A program made the translations under genes and the position numbers. The notes under the pieces were generated by a model. The model saw only the letters and a list, made by a program, of their open reading frames with translations, made no database searches and was not told the origin of the DNA. Shown here in pieces: positions 36,663-45,464 of a stretch of DNA of 64,000 nucleotides. Location of the stretch: positions 810,501 through 874,500 of the forward strand of contig NZ_CP072360.1 in assembly GCF_018128065.1 (NCBI RefSeq). The letters run 5' to 3'. The DNA is from Prevotella melaninogenica (lineage in GTDB: Bacteria; Bacteroidota; Bacteroidia; Bacteroidales; Bacteroidaceae). The stretch's first letter is position 1. Each line of letters starts with the position of its first letter.

Positions 36663-37203
36663 TTCTCCACTTAAAGTACCCTGCCACAGCAATAACAGCA
36701 TAGAAAGCATATAATCCTGCGGTGAAAGGAATCTCCTTATATATATAAAGTCCTGCCAGTTCGATGTCAACGACAATCCATATCCACCATTGCTCAATGT
36801 ATTTCTTTGCTAAAGCCCACAAGCCGATGAAGCTGAGTGCATTGCCAAAGCTGTCTAATACAGGTACGGTGGAGTTAGTGGCGTGGGTGAGGACTAAGTA
36901 GAGTACACTCCATAGACCGAGGAAGATAAGGACGGAAGGGAGTATCAACCGATGCGGATAGTGTGTGATTGGAATCTCTTTCTCGTCTTTCTTTCGTCCA
37001 AACTTCCAATACAAAAAACCATAGATAGCCGCTAATGTATAATATATCTGCATCCCGAAGTCAGCGTATAGTCCTGCTTCGTAATAGACAAACATATAGA
37101 TGAGGGGCATGATAACACCTGTCAACCAAAGCCATATACTCGCTTTGTATTCTTGATAAATGTAAATTAGGCCAACGATGCAGCCCAGCATGTCTAATGT
37201 CAT
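36604..37203 (-). CDS. pnuT: PnuC-family transporter, probably PnuT (thiamine)
   Basis: 199 residues with about seven membrane helices. YKASIWLWLTGVIMPLIYMF, FGMQIYYTLAAIYGFLYW and WWIWIVVDIELAGLYIY are PnuC blocks. The PnuC family moves nicotinamide riboside, thiamine or riboflavin; the TPP riboswitch and thiamine pyrophosphokinase neighbours point to thiamine. The last 19 residues (SLPQPLRKEGSTNREDLP) come from hairpin repeats, so the native C-terminus has been replaced. Confidence 0.87.
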   Translation of the reverse strand: MTLDMLGCIVGLIYIYQEYKASIWLWLTGVIMPLIYMFVYYEAGLYADFGMQIYYTLAAIYGFLYWKFGRKKDEKEIPITHYPHRLILPSVLIFLGLWSVLYLVLTHATNSTVPVLDSFGNALSFIGLWALAKKYIEQWWIWIVVDIELAGLYIYKEIPFTAGLYAFYAVIAVAGYFKWRRSLPQPLRKEGSTNREDLP

Positions 37204-37247
37204 AATAAATATGAAAGAAAAGCGATCAATAACAAACCAATAACAAA

Positions 37248-37472
37248 CTACCCACCAACTGGCCCCTCCCCCTTCCCCTCCCCCAAAGGGAGGGGCGTAA
37301 AATGTACCGTATGCTTGTAGATTGCTTGTAAAAAAGAGTCAACACTCAAGCAGGACAACTTGTTTACATGTAAACATGTCTACTTATAGACTCATGTTAA
37401 TTACAAGGGGTATCTCGCTATCTACGCCCCTCCCTTCGGGGGAGGGGAAAGGGGAGGGGCCAGTTGGTAGTT
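37248..37472. repeat. Inverted G/C-rich repeats bracketing an intergenic segment
   Basis: The left arm (37248-37298, with ACCAACTGGCCCCTCCCC) and right arm (37424-37472, with GGGGAGGGGCCAGTTGGT) are reverse complements over about 45 bases with few mismatches. Between them are CAACTTGTTTACATGT and GGGGTATCTCGCTATC, which recur beside the hairpin at 55258-55346. No gene is seen in the 290-base gap. Confidence 0.8.
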
Positions 37473-37493
37473 TTTGTTGCTGTCTTGTTCTAT

Positions 37494-39878
37494 TTAAAAC
37501 TTCAACGTAACACTTCCCATCATATTAAACCCTGCCATCGGGATGAAACCAATCTGCGTATAACGGTTCTCGTTAGGGTGACCGTTATTATCGAGGATAG
37601 AGCTATACACCCATCCACTGGCTGCATAATGGCGGTTGAAAATGTTGTTGAGGTTCACACCGAAGACAGCTTCCTTCAGACCAGCGATGTGCTTCGTAGA
37701 ACAGAGGGTGTAGCTAAGGTTGATATTCGTCTGTGAATAGCATGGTAACGAACGAGTCACGTTCTCTGTATTATCCAGATACTGACGACTGACGAAGTTA
37801 GTATGCCATACAGCCTCAAAGCCTTTGTAATGAAGATTGAGCATACCATTGAGGATGGCTGATGGTGAGAAAGCCAAAGTAGAGTGGTTGTAATGAATCT
37901 TACGGAATGAAGACTCCCAATCAACACTTGCCATCTCGTCAAAGTCCTTGATAATATTACGGCTTAAGGCAGCGTTACCCTCAACGGTCAACCATGACAG
38001 TGGGCTCCATCCAGCCTCAATCTCAGCACCCATACGATAGCTGCTCTTGATGTTTGTGGTAAGATTCTCACCGATATCACTCTGCGCACCCGTCTGTACA
38101 AACTGGTTGTTATAGTCCATATAATAGAGGTTCACCCCTGCTCTCCAGTTGCGACCATCGTATTGATAGCCCATTTCGATATCCATCATACGCTCTGGCG
38201 ATGGTGCAGGATAACTACCGTTATTGGTGAAGTTATTACGTTCTGGCTCACGACTGGCATGCGCAATAGATGCGTAAGCCTTGTGACCACCACGATAATA
38301 GCTGATTCCCGCTTTCGGATTGACGAAGTCATAACGCTCGCTGATGTCTAAGAGCTGGTTCTGATAGCCACTTCCGACCTTATAGAAACGGTCGTTCTGA
38401 CCATCGGTCATATATTCCACATGACGAATCTGCAGGTCCATAAACACGTTCCAATAGTCTGCAAAGTTGTATTTTGCCTTGAAGAATCCACTGTAATCAT
38501 ACTTATGTGCCTTAGAGTCATAATACTTATAATCATTGCCACCAGCGCGATACTTCGCATCTGCCTCCTCATTCTTTATATAAGTAAGGTAGCCGAAATG
38601 ACTGCCACGGAACTGCTGCAGGTTCAGTCCGCCCGTTACGTCCCAGTTCTCGTCCTTGTAATTGCTGGTGTAAACGATGCCGTAGGTGTGTTGTGACAAA
38701 CCTTTCAGGCGTACAAAGTCAGACTTCTTGATAAACTTACCATTGCTGTCAGTGAACGCCAAGCCGAATTTAGCAAACTTTGCATTATGCTTGAATTCGC
38801 TATAATAGCCGTAACCGTAGGTGTAATGCAGGGTTACGTTATGGCTCCAGTGTGTGGAAGGATGGAAAGAAAACGACAGAAGGTTATGATTCTGATAGAA
38901 GTTATCTGTCGTCTTATTCCAGAACGAACCGTCACGCATCGTGTAACGAGCTGTCTGATAGTTGCCATTAGCATCCTTAACGAAGGCGCCGTTAGCATCG
39001 GTCTGCAAGTATTCGTAGAGTTGATTGAACTTACCTAACCCTCTCTCATACATATCCTTATAAGTTGTGATACCCGTCTTCGCACCGTAGGTACCATCCA
39101 TCAAACTCAGGTCATTGCTACCCGTGACGACACCATTCCATGCCTGTCCGGTCTTCTCGAAGTTACCGATATTCTTATAACTGATGCGGAAGTTATCCGC
39201 CAACCAAGTCAATCCACCATAGTATGATCCCGAACGTCCACTTGTGCCGTGGATATATCCGTCTGTTGCCGTCTCGTGATAGGCTCCGTCAAAGACAAGA
39301 TGGTTAAAAAGCAGACCCGTAGAGAACTTCATGCCAGCGTTATAAGTATTGTATGAGCCATACGAACCACTTACTTCCACACTCGGCTCTCTGTCAGGTG
39401 TACTCGTTGCCAATGACACAGAACCACCGAAAGCACCGTCGCCATTGGTTGATGTCCCGATACCACGTTGTATCTGTACACTACCCATGAGTGATGCGTA
39501 TGAGTTCATGTTCGCCCAGAAAACCGTCTGATCTTCAGGTGAATTGAGCGAAACTCCGTCTAAGGTGATATTGATTCTACTACCAGCAGCACCACGGATG
39601 CGCATTGCTGCCGTACCCGTTCCGAGTCCGTTCTCGCCCCAAGCCAATACCCCTGGAGTCTGTGCGAGGAGGAATGGCATCTCACGTCCACTCTTAGAAA
39701 AAACATCAAGTTCTTTCTTTTTAATATTAGACACGGCGTAAGGTGCACTCTTCGGCACACGAACACCCGCCACAACGACCTCGTCAAGCTGTTGTTGTTT
39801 CAGCGTGTCAGACGCTGTTTGTGCCTTTGCCACAGTAACACAAGTCAATGCAGCAGTAAACAGGATAACTCTTTTCAT
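37494..39878 (-). CDS. TonB-dependent outer-membrane receptor, thiamine-type
   Basis: 794 residues with signal peptide MKRVILFTAALTCVTVAKA. A plug domain (about 40-170: LDEVVVAGVRVPKSAP, RIRGAAGSRINITLDGVSL) precedes a 22-strand barrel ending VTLKF with terminal Phe. No carboxypeptidase-like N-terminal domain. The TPP riboswitch directly upstream and the PnuT and thiamine pyrophosphokinase genes downstream identify it as the outer-membrane uptake step for thiamine or a thiamine ester. Confidence 0.92.
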   Translation of the reverse strand: MKRVILFTAALTCVTVAKAQTASDTLKQQQLDEVVVAGVRVPKSAPYAVSNIKKKELDVFSKSGREMPFLLAQTPGVLAWGENGLGTGTAAMRIRGAAGSRINITLDGVSLNSPEDQTVFWANMNSYASLMGSVQIQRGIGTSTNGDGAFGGSVSLATSTPDREPSVEVSGSYGSYNTYNAGMKFSTGLLFNHLVFDGAYHETATDGYIHGTSGRSGSYYGGLTWLADNFRISYKNIGNFEKTGQAWNGVVTGSNDLSLMDGTYGAKTGITTYKDMYERGLGKFNQLYEYLQTDANGAFVKDANGNYQTARYTMRDGSFWNKTTDNFYQNHNLLSFSFHPSTHWSHNVTLHYTYGYGYYSEFKHNAKFAKFGLAFTDSNGKFIKKSDFVRLKGLSQHTYGIVYTSNYKDENWDVTGGLNLQQFRGSHFGYLTYIKNEEADAKYRAGGNDYKYYDSKAHKYDYSGFFKAKYNFADYWNVFMDLQIRHVEYMTDGQNDRFYKVGSGYQNQLLDISERYDFVNPKAGISYYRGGHKAYASIAHASREPERNNFTNNGSYPAPSPERMMDIEMGYQYDGRNWRAGVNLYYMDYNNQFVQTGAQSDIGENLTTNIKSSYRMGAEIEAGWSPLSWLTVEGNAALSRNIIKDFDEMASVDWESSFRKIHYNHSTLAFSPSAILNGMLNLHYKGFEAVWHTNFVSRQYLDNTENVTRSLPCYSQTNINLSYTLCSTKHIAGLKEAVFGVNLNNIFNRHYAASGWVYSSILDNNGHPNENRYTQIGFIPMAGFNMMGSVTLKF

Positions 39879-39910
39879 ATCCCAGATTGATGATTTAAGA
39901 TAAATAAAAA

Positions 39911-39992
39911 GGGGGTATCTTCCTACGACGGCATTATCCGTATCAGGTCAATGGGTATAATCTCAGCAAGCCCAAACAGGCAAGCACCCCTT
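39911..39992 (-). promoter_or_regulatory. TPP (thiamine pyrophosphate) riboswitch
   Basis: The minus strand reads AGGGGTGC, then CTGAGATTATACCC, then GACCTGATACGGATAATGCC and GTAGGAAGATACCCCC. These are the conserved elements of the THI box, with P1 formed by GGGGTG and TACCCC. It ends 32 bases before the receptor start, so TPP binding probably blocks translation or transcription of the thiamine operon. Confidence 0.95.
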
Positions 39993-40179
39993 AGCTTCCA
40001 TTCTGAAAACCGATGCAAAGTAATACTTTCTTATCAAATAGCCAAAAGTAATCCGAATAAATAAACTTCCCCACTTTTGGTATTGTTCGCTTTCGAACAT
40101 ATTCTACTAACCAAACATGGCTTAAAAGCGTTAGTTTAATATGGTATCAAAGATTGTTAATCTGATTTGTGAGAATTCT

Positions 40180-40648
40180 GGCTCTATAACGAATCGTGTG
40201 GGTTGTTTGACCCGATTAGAATAATATCTGTTGTATTCATAGAAAGAAGTTATTTGTTCAGTTTAGTTTTAGCGTTTTACTCTTTAGCCAACGAAATAGG
40301 ATGTTTTAAGGTCTTATTTCATACAATGTTCGTGAATGTTTATCATCATTTGCTGTGGTGCTGATACTCTGCACATGTTGTGCGAATGCTCAGCACATAT
40401 GGTGCGGAGGGTTAACACCACATGTGCGGAGGGTTAAATTCACTATGATATCAAGGATGACAGGAGATGAATTGTGAGCAAAACGTTGTAATACTAAGAA
40501 TAAACAGGAGGTGTGTAGAAGCTTGTTCAGCTCAAACTCCTTTATTCTTTGTAGATTAATTCGTCTTCTTCTGTTCAGCCATAAAGCCATTAAACATAGG
40601 AATGCTGGCAAGGGAAAACTATTTACCCACACGATTCGTTATAGAACC
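40180..40648. mobile_element. MITE-like element with 24-bp inverted ends and 8-bp target duplication
   Basis: The ends 40180-40203 (GGCTCTATAACGAATCGTGT...) and 40625-40648 are reverse complements at 23 of 24 positions. They are flanked on both sides by AGAATTCT (40172-40179 and 40649-40656), an 8-bp target duplication. GGCTCT-type ends with 8-bp duplications are typical of the ISL3 family. No transposase is visible in the 469 bases; a 22-bp array sits inside. I infer a non-autonomous or internally deleted element. Confidence 0.75.
40358..40445. repeat. 22-bp tandem array, locus 3 (four units), inside the MITE-like element
   Basis: Units at 40358, 40380, 40402 and 40424, inverted relative to the other two loci. 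On the minus strand they contain GTGTTAACCCTCCGCAC. The rest of the 860-base gap between the riboswitch and 40856 shows no gene. Confidence 0.85.
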
Positions 40649-40855
40649 AGAATTCTCCTGTAAGCAATTTCATGACGGCTATCATCTTCCTGCGTCCATA
40701 CTACTTCCTGCAAACTTAGCTATCGTTTCCAAGATATCAATCGTCAGATATTCTGCTAAGCCAGCCAATAGGCTTTCTGTCATTGAGGAAATACACACCC
40801 AGAAGACTTCTAAATTACAGATACTGACAACAAACCTTGAATGTTACCTTTCTTT

Positions 40856-41962
40856 TTATTCGACAAACGAAGGGACTCCCTTCTTTCTTATAAAGATGTC
40901 AAGTATATAGTGGAAGACAGTATAGATAATAATATCTATCGCAATAATCCACGTCACAACAAGATGATTGAAAAGTGAAAGATTGATAATAATAAAGATT
41001 ATCGACAGTGTGATGATGCTTATCAATGCCTGATGTTGGGTCAGTCCTGCACGCATCAGCTTGTGGTGGATATGGTTCTTATCCGCTCGGAAAATTGGTT
41101 TGCGATGGAGGACTCGTACGATGATAACTCTAAAGACATCGAAAGTAGGCACGAGGAGTAAGGTCACGGAAAGGAGGGTTGCGCCCTTCTGGTAAGGCAT
41201 GACTTGGGGGTTGTACATACAAAACTTTATCAGTAGCACGCCGAGGATGTAACCAAGTGTCAGACTACCAGAGTCGCCCATGAATATCTTTTGGTTCTTT
41301 TCCTGTTTTCCCCAGATGTTATGATAAAGGAAAGGAATCAATACACCCATCAATCCAGCAATAAGGATGCAGTAGACCCATATCTGTTCACGTTGGAAGA
41401 TATAGAAAAGACCGCATAACGCAATGAGTGTAAGGCTTGCAGATAGTCCATCAATACCATCTATCAGATTGATAGCATTCATGATAAAGATCAATACGCC
41501 AATAGTTAACACTGTCCCTACGACCGATGAAATCTGATAAAAACCTAAGAAGCCATAGAGGTTATTGATATAGAGATAAGACATTGGTAGTAGACTCGCC
41601 ACAATAATTTGCATGAGAAGTTTTATCCTTGCCCTCATACCGAAGATATCATCAATTACTCCCGTTATATAAATAACGGTGATACCCACACCAAAGAAGA
41701 TGCTCCATGGGCTGACACCAATCTTGCTACCTTTGCTGGTATAGACCCATGCCAATAGCGCAACGACCGTAGCAATCAGCATACTGGGCATAAAAGAGAC
41801 ACCACCTAAACGCGGAATAGCATTCTTGTGTATTTTTCTGGCATCAGGTGTGTCGTATAATTTCCGCTTCTTGCAGAACGAGAGAATTTGTGGAATCATA
41901 ATGAATCCACAAACAGCACTCATGGTAAATGCAAAAAGACTGATTAAAGTATATGTCGACAT
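40856..41962 (-). CDS. WecA/TagO-like polyprenyl-phosphate GlcNAc-1-phosphate transferase
   Basis: 368 residues with about eleven membrane helices. GVIDDIFGMRAR, AINLIDGIDGLSA and KIFMGDSGSLTLGY are the metal- and nucleotide-binding loops of the polyprenyl-phosphate HexNAc-1-phosphate transferases, and NHIHHKLMRAG is their cytosolic His motif. It starts polysaccharide assembly on undecaprenyl phosphate. It shares the locus with a WcaJ-like enzyme (52974-53594), which could also initiate; the two may serve different glycans. Confidence 0.9.
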   Translation of the reverse strand: MSTYTLISLFAFTMSAVCGFIMIPQILSFCKKRKLYDTPDARKIHKNAIPRLGGVSFMPSMLIATVVALLAWVYTSKGSKIGVSPWSIFFGVGITVIYITGVIDDIFGMRARIKLLMQIIVASLLPMSYLYINNLYGFLGFYQISSVVGTVLTIGVLIFIMNAINLIDGIDGLSASLTLIALCGLFYIFQREQIWVYCILIAGLMGVLIPFLYHNIWGKQEKNQKIFMGDSGSLTLGYILGVLLIKFCMYNPQVMPYQKGATLLSVTLLLVPTFDVFRVIIVRVLHRKPIFRADKNHIHHKLMRAGLTQHQALISIITLSIIFIIINLSLFNHLVVTWIIAIDIIIYTVFHYILDIFIRKKGVPSFVE

Positions 41963-42080
41963 TTTGTTAAGTATTACCTCTTCTATAAACTCTTTTTTTG
42001 TAATTATATTGTATTATAGTGTTAGAATGTTTTAATTGTTGTTTTGTCTTTAGTCGAGACTTTTATCCTTCAGATTAGTC

Positions 42081-42109
42081 TTGTATGTCATTTTCTTTTT
42101 GTACTTTTG
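42081..42109 (+). promoter_or_regulatory. Predicted promoter of the GT2 gene
   Basis: TTG at 42081-42083 and TACTTTTG at 42102-42109 form a Bacteroidota -33/-7 pair with 18 bases between. The leader to the ATG at 42271 is about 155 bases and contains GTGTAAACAAATC twice (42150-42162 and 42244-42256). Nothing else is seen in this 308-base gap. Confidence 0.55.
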
Positions 42110-42270
42110 TTGGCAATTGAGCTTTATGTGTTTATATAGCACATCAGAAGTGTAAACAAATCGTTAAAGTAGGAAGTACTAATAATTAAATGGTCTCATT
42201 CAGTATTAATATTCATTTAAGAGAAGGCTTTTGATGAGGAACTGTGTAAACAAATCTAATATTTTATAGA

Positions 42271-43029
42271 ATGAAAATATCTATTATTACAGCAACTTTT
42301 AATAGTGAGAAAACGCTTCAAGATACCTTAGATTCTGTCTTGCGACAGGATTATCGCAATATTGAACACATTATAATAGATGGTGGTTCGATGGACTCAA
42401 CGGTAGATATTATACGAGCATACGCCTCAAAGACGACCTCTCATTCTGTGAAATGGGTATCTGAGAAAGATCATGGTATATATGATGCAATGAATAAAGG
42501 GATAGCAATGGCTACGGGAGACGTTATTGGAATCCTTAATTCTGATGATTATTTTACGTCTTACGATGTAGTTTCTAAGTTAGCAAAACCATTTGAAGAT
42601 GAGACTTTAGAAGCTGTGTATGGCGACATACACTTTATTCATGACGGTGAGCCAGATAAGGTTACGCGCTATTATTCATCAAAAATCTTCTCCCCTTTTT
42701 GGGTTCGTTTTGGTTTTATGCCAGCCCATCCCTCATTGTATGTACGGCGTGAGGTCTATCAAAAAGTAGGTCCTTACAAGCTTGATTATAAGATAGGTGC
42801 CGACTTCGAGATAGTTGTTCGCATGTTTTGTGTCCATAAGATTAAGTCGAAATATCTTAATCTTGACTTTGTTACAATGCGCAATGGCGGTGCAAGTACG
42901 AATGGATTTCATAGCCACCGCTTACTTTTGCAGGAAGATACTCGTGCCTGTCGCGAGAATGGAATATATAGTAATCAATTCTTGATAGCGCTCAAATATC
43001 TCTATAAACTTTTTGAGTTTCGGATATAG
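42271..43029 (+). CDS. Family 2 glycosyltransferase
   Basis: 252 residues. ISIITATFNSEKTLQDTL, IIDGGSMDSTVDII and GILNSDDYF (DxD-like) are GT2 blocks, and KIGADFEIVVRMF is the acceptor-side region. No membrane helix. It is the only plus-strand gene in the polysaccharide locus and has its own promoter, so its expression may be uncoupled from the rest. Sugar specificity unknown. Confidence 0.9.
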   Translation: MKISIITATFNSEKTLQDTLDSVLRQDYRNIEHIIIDGGSMDSTVDIIRAYASKTTSHSVKWVSEKDHGIYDAMNKGIAMATGDVIGILNSDDYFTSYDVVSKLAKPFEDETLEAVYGDIHFIHDGEPDKVTRYYSSKIFSPFWVRFGFMPAHPSLYVRREVYQKVGPYKLDYKIGADFEIVVRMFCVHKIKSKYLNLDFVTMRNGGASTNGFHSHRLLLQEDTRACRENGIYSNQFLIALKYLYKLFEFRI

Positions 43030-43087
43030 CAGAAAGTACTATCTATCATGCTAAATATGATTATTTTGGTTCATTACGTATAGCATG

Positions 43088-43198
43088 TAAGTTTAAAAGT
43101 TGCTGTCATTTCTGTCATATACAATCATTCGCTAACACGATAAGAGTGAGAAGATTAGAACTATAGAAAGATGTGACAGCAAATTGTTTTAAACTTTT
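43088..43198. repeat. Palindrome-ended dispersed element, copy 1 (79-base core)
   Basis: The core 43102-43180 begins GCTGTCA and ends TGACAGC. The flanks AAGTTTAAAAGTT and AATTGTTTTAAACTTT extend the inverted ends. A second core of exactly the same length lies at 55025-55103. Confidence 0.7.
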
Positions 43199-43234
43199 AT
43201 CGGACGCTAATAATAGGAAATATAAAGAACAAGG

Positions 43235-43672
43235 TTATTTACAGAAGGTAAGGACTTTCTCCTCGAATATTTTATAGTCGGAAAGGAAAGTTTTTAATAG
43301 TTTCCTTCTATTTTTCTCATATTCCTCTTTGTCGAAAGTATTAAGATATTCCTTTATGTTCTCAGCTAAATTTGTTGTGTCATTTATTGCAAGCCCTAGT
43401 TTATAATTCTTAGTGTATTCTCCTTGAATGGTATTGGCGGTAGTAATCATTGGCTTTCTGAAGAAGATAGAATTATAAAAGCGGTTAGAAAGAGCTGTGT
43501 CGTGTGACAACTTACGTGGATAGAATATATTCATCAATGTACATTGCTGTATGATCGAAGGCTCGTCTTTTTTGGCGTAATAGCCAGAGAAAGTTACATT
43601 GTTATAGTTTTCTTGTATAGCGAATGCTTCTAATCTAGATGCATCATTACCTCTGCCAACAAACGAGATCAA
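43235..43672 (-). CDS. Glycosyltransferase, C-terminal part (frameshifted)
   Basis: 145 residues beginning MISFVGRGNDASRLEAFAI, then SGYYAKKDEPSIIQQC and NRFYNSIFFRKPMITT, the nucleotide-sugar-binding half of a GT-B glycosyltransferase of the capsule type. The N-terminal half is in another frame at 43669-44295. One extra A in the five-A run at 43679-43683 gives NKKDFLISFVGRGN and a joined protein of about 353 residues. Confidence 0.75.
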   Translation of the reverse strand: MISFVGRGNDASRLEAFAIQENYNNVTFSGYYAKKDEPSIIQQCTLMNIFYPRKLSHDTALSNRFYNSIFFRKPMITTANTIQGEYTKNYKLGLAINDTTNLAENIKEYLNTFDKEEYEKNRRKLLKTFLSDYKIFEEKVLTFCK

Positions 43673-44295
43673 GAAATCTTTTTATTTCCTAAAGAAGAGA
43701 TAATAGCAGCGTTTTGCTCGTAGTCTCTAATACCACCTATTGTCAGAACATTAATGTGCTCATTGTGGATGGTGTCGGACAAGTTGTTTTCTTTTATGGC
43801 TTGCTCTAAAATGTTTATATCAAGATTATGACTTAACACGGAACTACACACATTAGGAAGACATTTTAGGAAACCTGGCGACGAAACTACATGTAGAGCT
43901 GATAAACTCATAAGTTTAGCATAAGTGCCTTTAAACTGCTGCTCAATAGATAAGTCACGATAATCTAGAATGAATCTATTTCTGTAATACTTTCTTAAAA
44001 ATGACTTTAAAAAGATTCCAATCTGTGGACCAAAGACTATAAGTTTGTCGTAATGTTCCTTTTTTATTTTTTTGATTAGGAAGCGTGAGTAGTTCCAGTA
44101 ATATAACAGTTTTACCACCTTGTTAGCCTTGTCGTCTATCTTGTGGGCATATCTGTAGGTGGCTTCTTCCTTAAGGTCTCGCTTATCAGCATATATAATG
44201 TCGTATTGAATGTTATTCTTTTCCAGTATGTCGGTATATATCTTGACATAAGGACAGAAATAGACGTTAGTTGGCAAGAGTAAACCAATTTTCAT
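43669..44295 (-). CDS. Glycosyltransferase, N-terminal part (frameshifted)
   Basis: 208 residues starting MKIGLLLPTNVYFCPYVKIY, with the acceptor-binding half of a GT-B fold (YRNRFILDYRDLSIEQQF, VVSSPGFLKCLP, NVLTIGGIRDYEQN). It stops at GNKKIS because of the frameshift described for the partner fragment. Eleven bases separate it from the wecB stop. Confidence 0.78.
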   Translation of the reverse strand: MKIGLLLPTNVYFCPYVKIYTDILEKNNIQYDIIYADKRDLKEEATYRYAHKIDDKANKVVKLLYYWNYSRFLIKKIKKEHYDKLIVFGPQIGIFLKSFLRKYYRNRFILDYRDLSIEQQFKGTYAKLMSLSALHVVSSPGFLKCLPNVCSSVLSHNLDINILEQAIKENNLSDTIHNEHINVLTIGGIRDYEQNAAIISSLGNKKIS

Positions 44296-44306
44296 AAAGC
44301 TAGTTT

Positions 44307-45464
44307 TTATATACTTAATAGGATTTCAACAATTCTTTCACAGGCTTTTCCATCTCCATACGGATTAATGGCTTTTGCCATTTGTTGGTAATGAGTGCTG
44401 TCGGTAAGTAATTGTCTAACATTTTTAACAATTTTTTCTTTATCAGTCCCAACAAGAATAACGGTTCCTGCTTCAACAGCTTCAGGGCGTTCGGTAGTAT
44501 CTCTCATTACTAAGACAGGTTTTTTAAGGCTGGGTGCCTCCTCTTGTATTCCTCCACTATCTGTTAAAACAATATCAGCTTTTTCCATCACATAGATGAA
44601 ACTAAGATATTCTAATGGTTCTATAAAGAACATATTGGAGAAGTGAGACAAGTCATTACCCAAAACTTCATAAATAGATTTGCGCACATTAGGATTAAGG
44701 TGCATTGGGTATACAAAATCTACATTAGGGAATTGAGATGAAAGCTCTTGAATAGCTTGTGCAATATGTATAAATCCATTGCCAAGATTTTCGCGTCTAT
44801 GGCCAGTTATTAGAACCATACGTCTGTTGCTTTGTAGTCTGTCAATATTGTAACCAAATGTTTTTATTTCTTCTTTCAGTTTTACATTTAACTGCCTATC
44901 AGACTTTATTTTATTAACGACCCAATACAAACTATCAATTACAGTATTTCCTGTAATATGGATTGACTTTTCATCAACTCCTTCGTTAATCAAATTAACC
45001 GAACTTGTAGAAGTAGGGGAGAAGTTATAGTTTGAAATTCTCCCTATTAACTGACGATTGATTTCTTCAGGCCAAGGACTATATATATTATATGTGCGCA
45101 ATCCTGCTTCAATATGTCCAACTGGTATTTGTTGATAATATGCAGCTAAAGCTGCAGCCATAGAAGTGGTGGTATCTCCATGGACTAACACAATATCTGG
45201 TTGTGTTTCATTCAAAATATCTCGTAACCCCAATAATACCTTACTTGTAATATCATATAAGTCTTGACCTTTTCTCATGATATTTAAATCATAATCAGGT
45301 TTTATTTTAAAGATAGACAAAACCTGATCAAGCATTTCACGATGTTGGCCAGTAACACAAACTATTGTCTTAACTTTATCTCGATGTTTATTCAATTCAA
45401 GGATAAGTGGTGCCATTTTTATAGCTTCTGGGCGAGTTCCAAAAGTCAAAAGTATTTTCTTCAT
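44307..45464 (-). CDS. wecB: UDP-N-acetylglucosamine 2-epimerase (non-hydrolysing)
   Basis: 385 residues. LLTFGTRPEAIKMAPLI, VHGDTTTSMAAALAAYY, VGHIEAGLRTYN and LTDSGGIQEEAPSL are the full set of WecB motifs. It makes UDP-ManNAc from UDP-GlcNAc for the surface polysaccharide. It overlaps the WbsX-family gene by four bases. Confidence 0.95.
   Translation of the reverse strand: MKKILLTFGTRPEAIKMAPLILELNKHRDKVKTIVCVTGQHREMLDQVLSIFKIKPDYDLNIMRKGQDLYDITSKVLLGLRDILNETQPDIVLVHGDTTTSMAAALAAYYQQIPVGHIEAGLRTYNIYSPWPEEINRQLIGRISNYNFSPTSTSSVNLINEGVDEKSIHITGNTVIDSLYWVVNKIKSDRQLNVKLKEEIKTFGYNIDRLQSNRRMVLITGHRRENLGNGFIHIAQAIQELSSQFPNVDFVYPMHLNPNVRKSIYEVLGNDLSHFSNMFFIEPLEYLSFIYVMEKADIVLTDSGGIQEEAPSLKKPVLVMRDTTERPEAVEAGTVILVGTDKEKIVKNVRQLLTDSTHYQQMAKAINPYGDGKACERIVEILLSI

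Noticed and set aside
40390..40632. 80-residue minus-strand frame in the MITE-like element
   Set aside because: Composition is unlike a protein and its end is built from the 22-bp array and an inverted end; no transposase motif.
40602..40910. 102-residue plus-strand frame overlapping the WecA-like gene end
   Set aside because: No recognisable motif, runs through the MITE end and antisense to a real gene.
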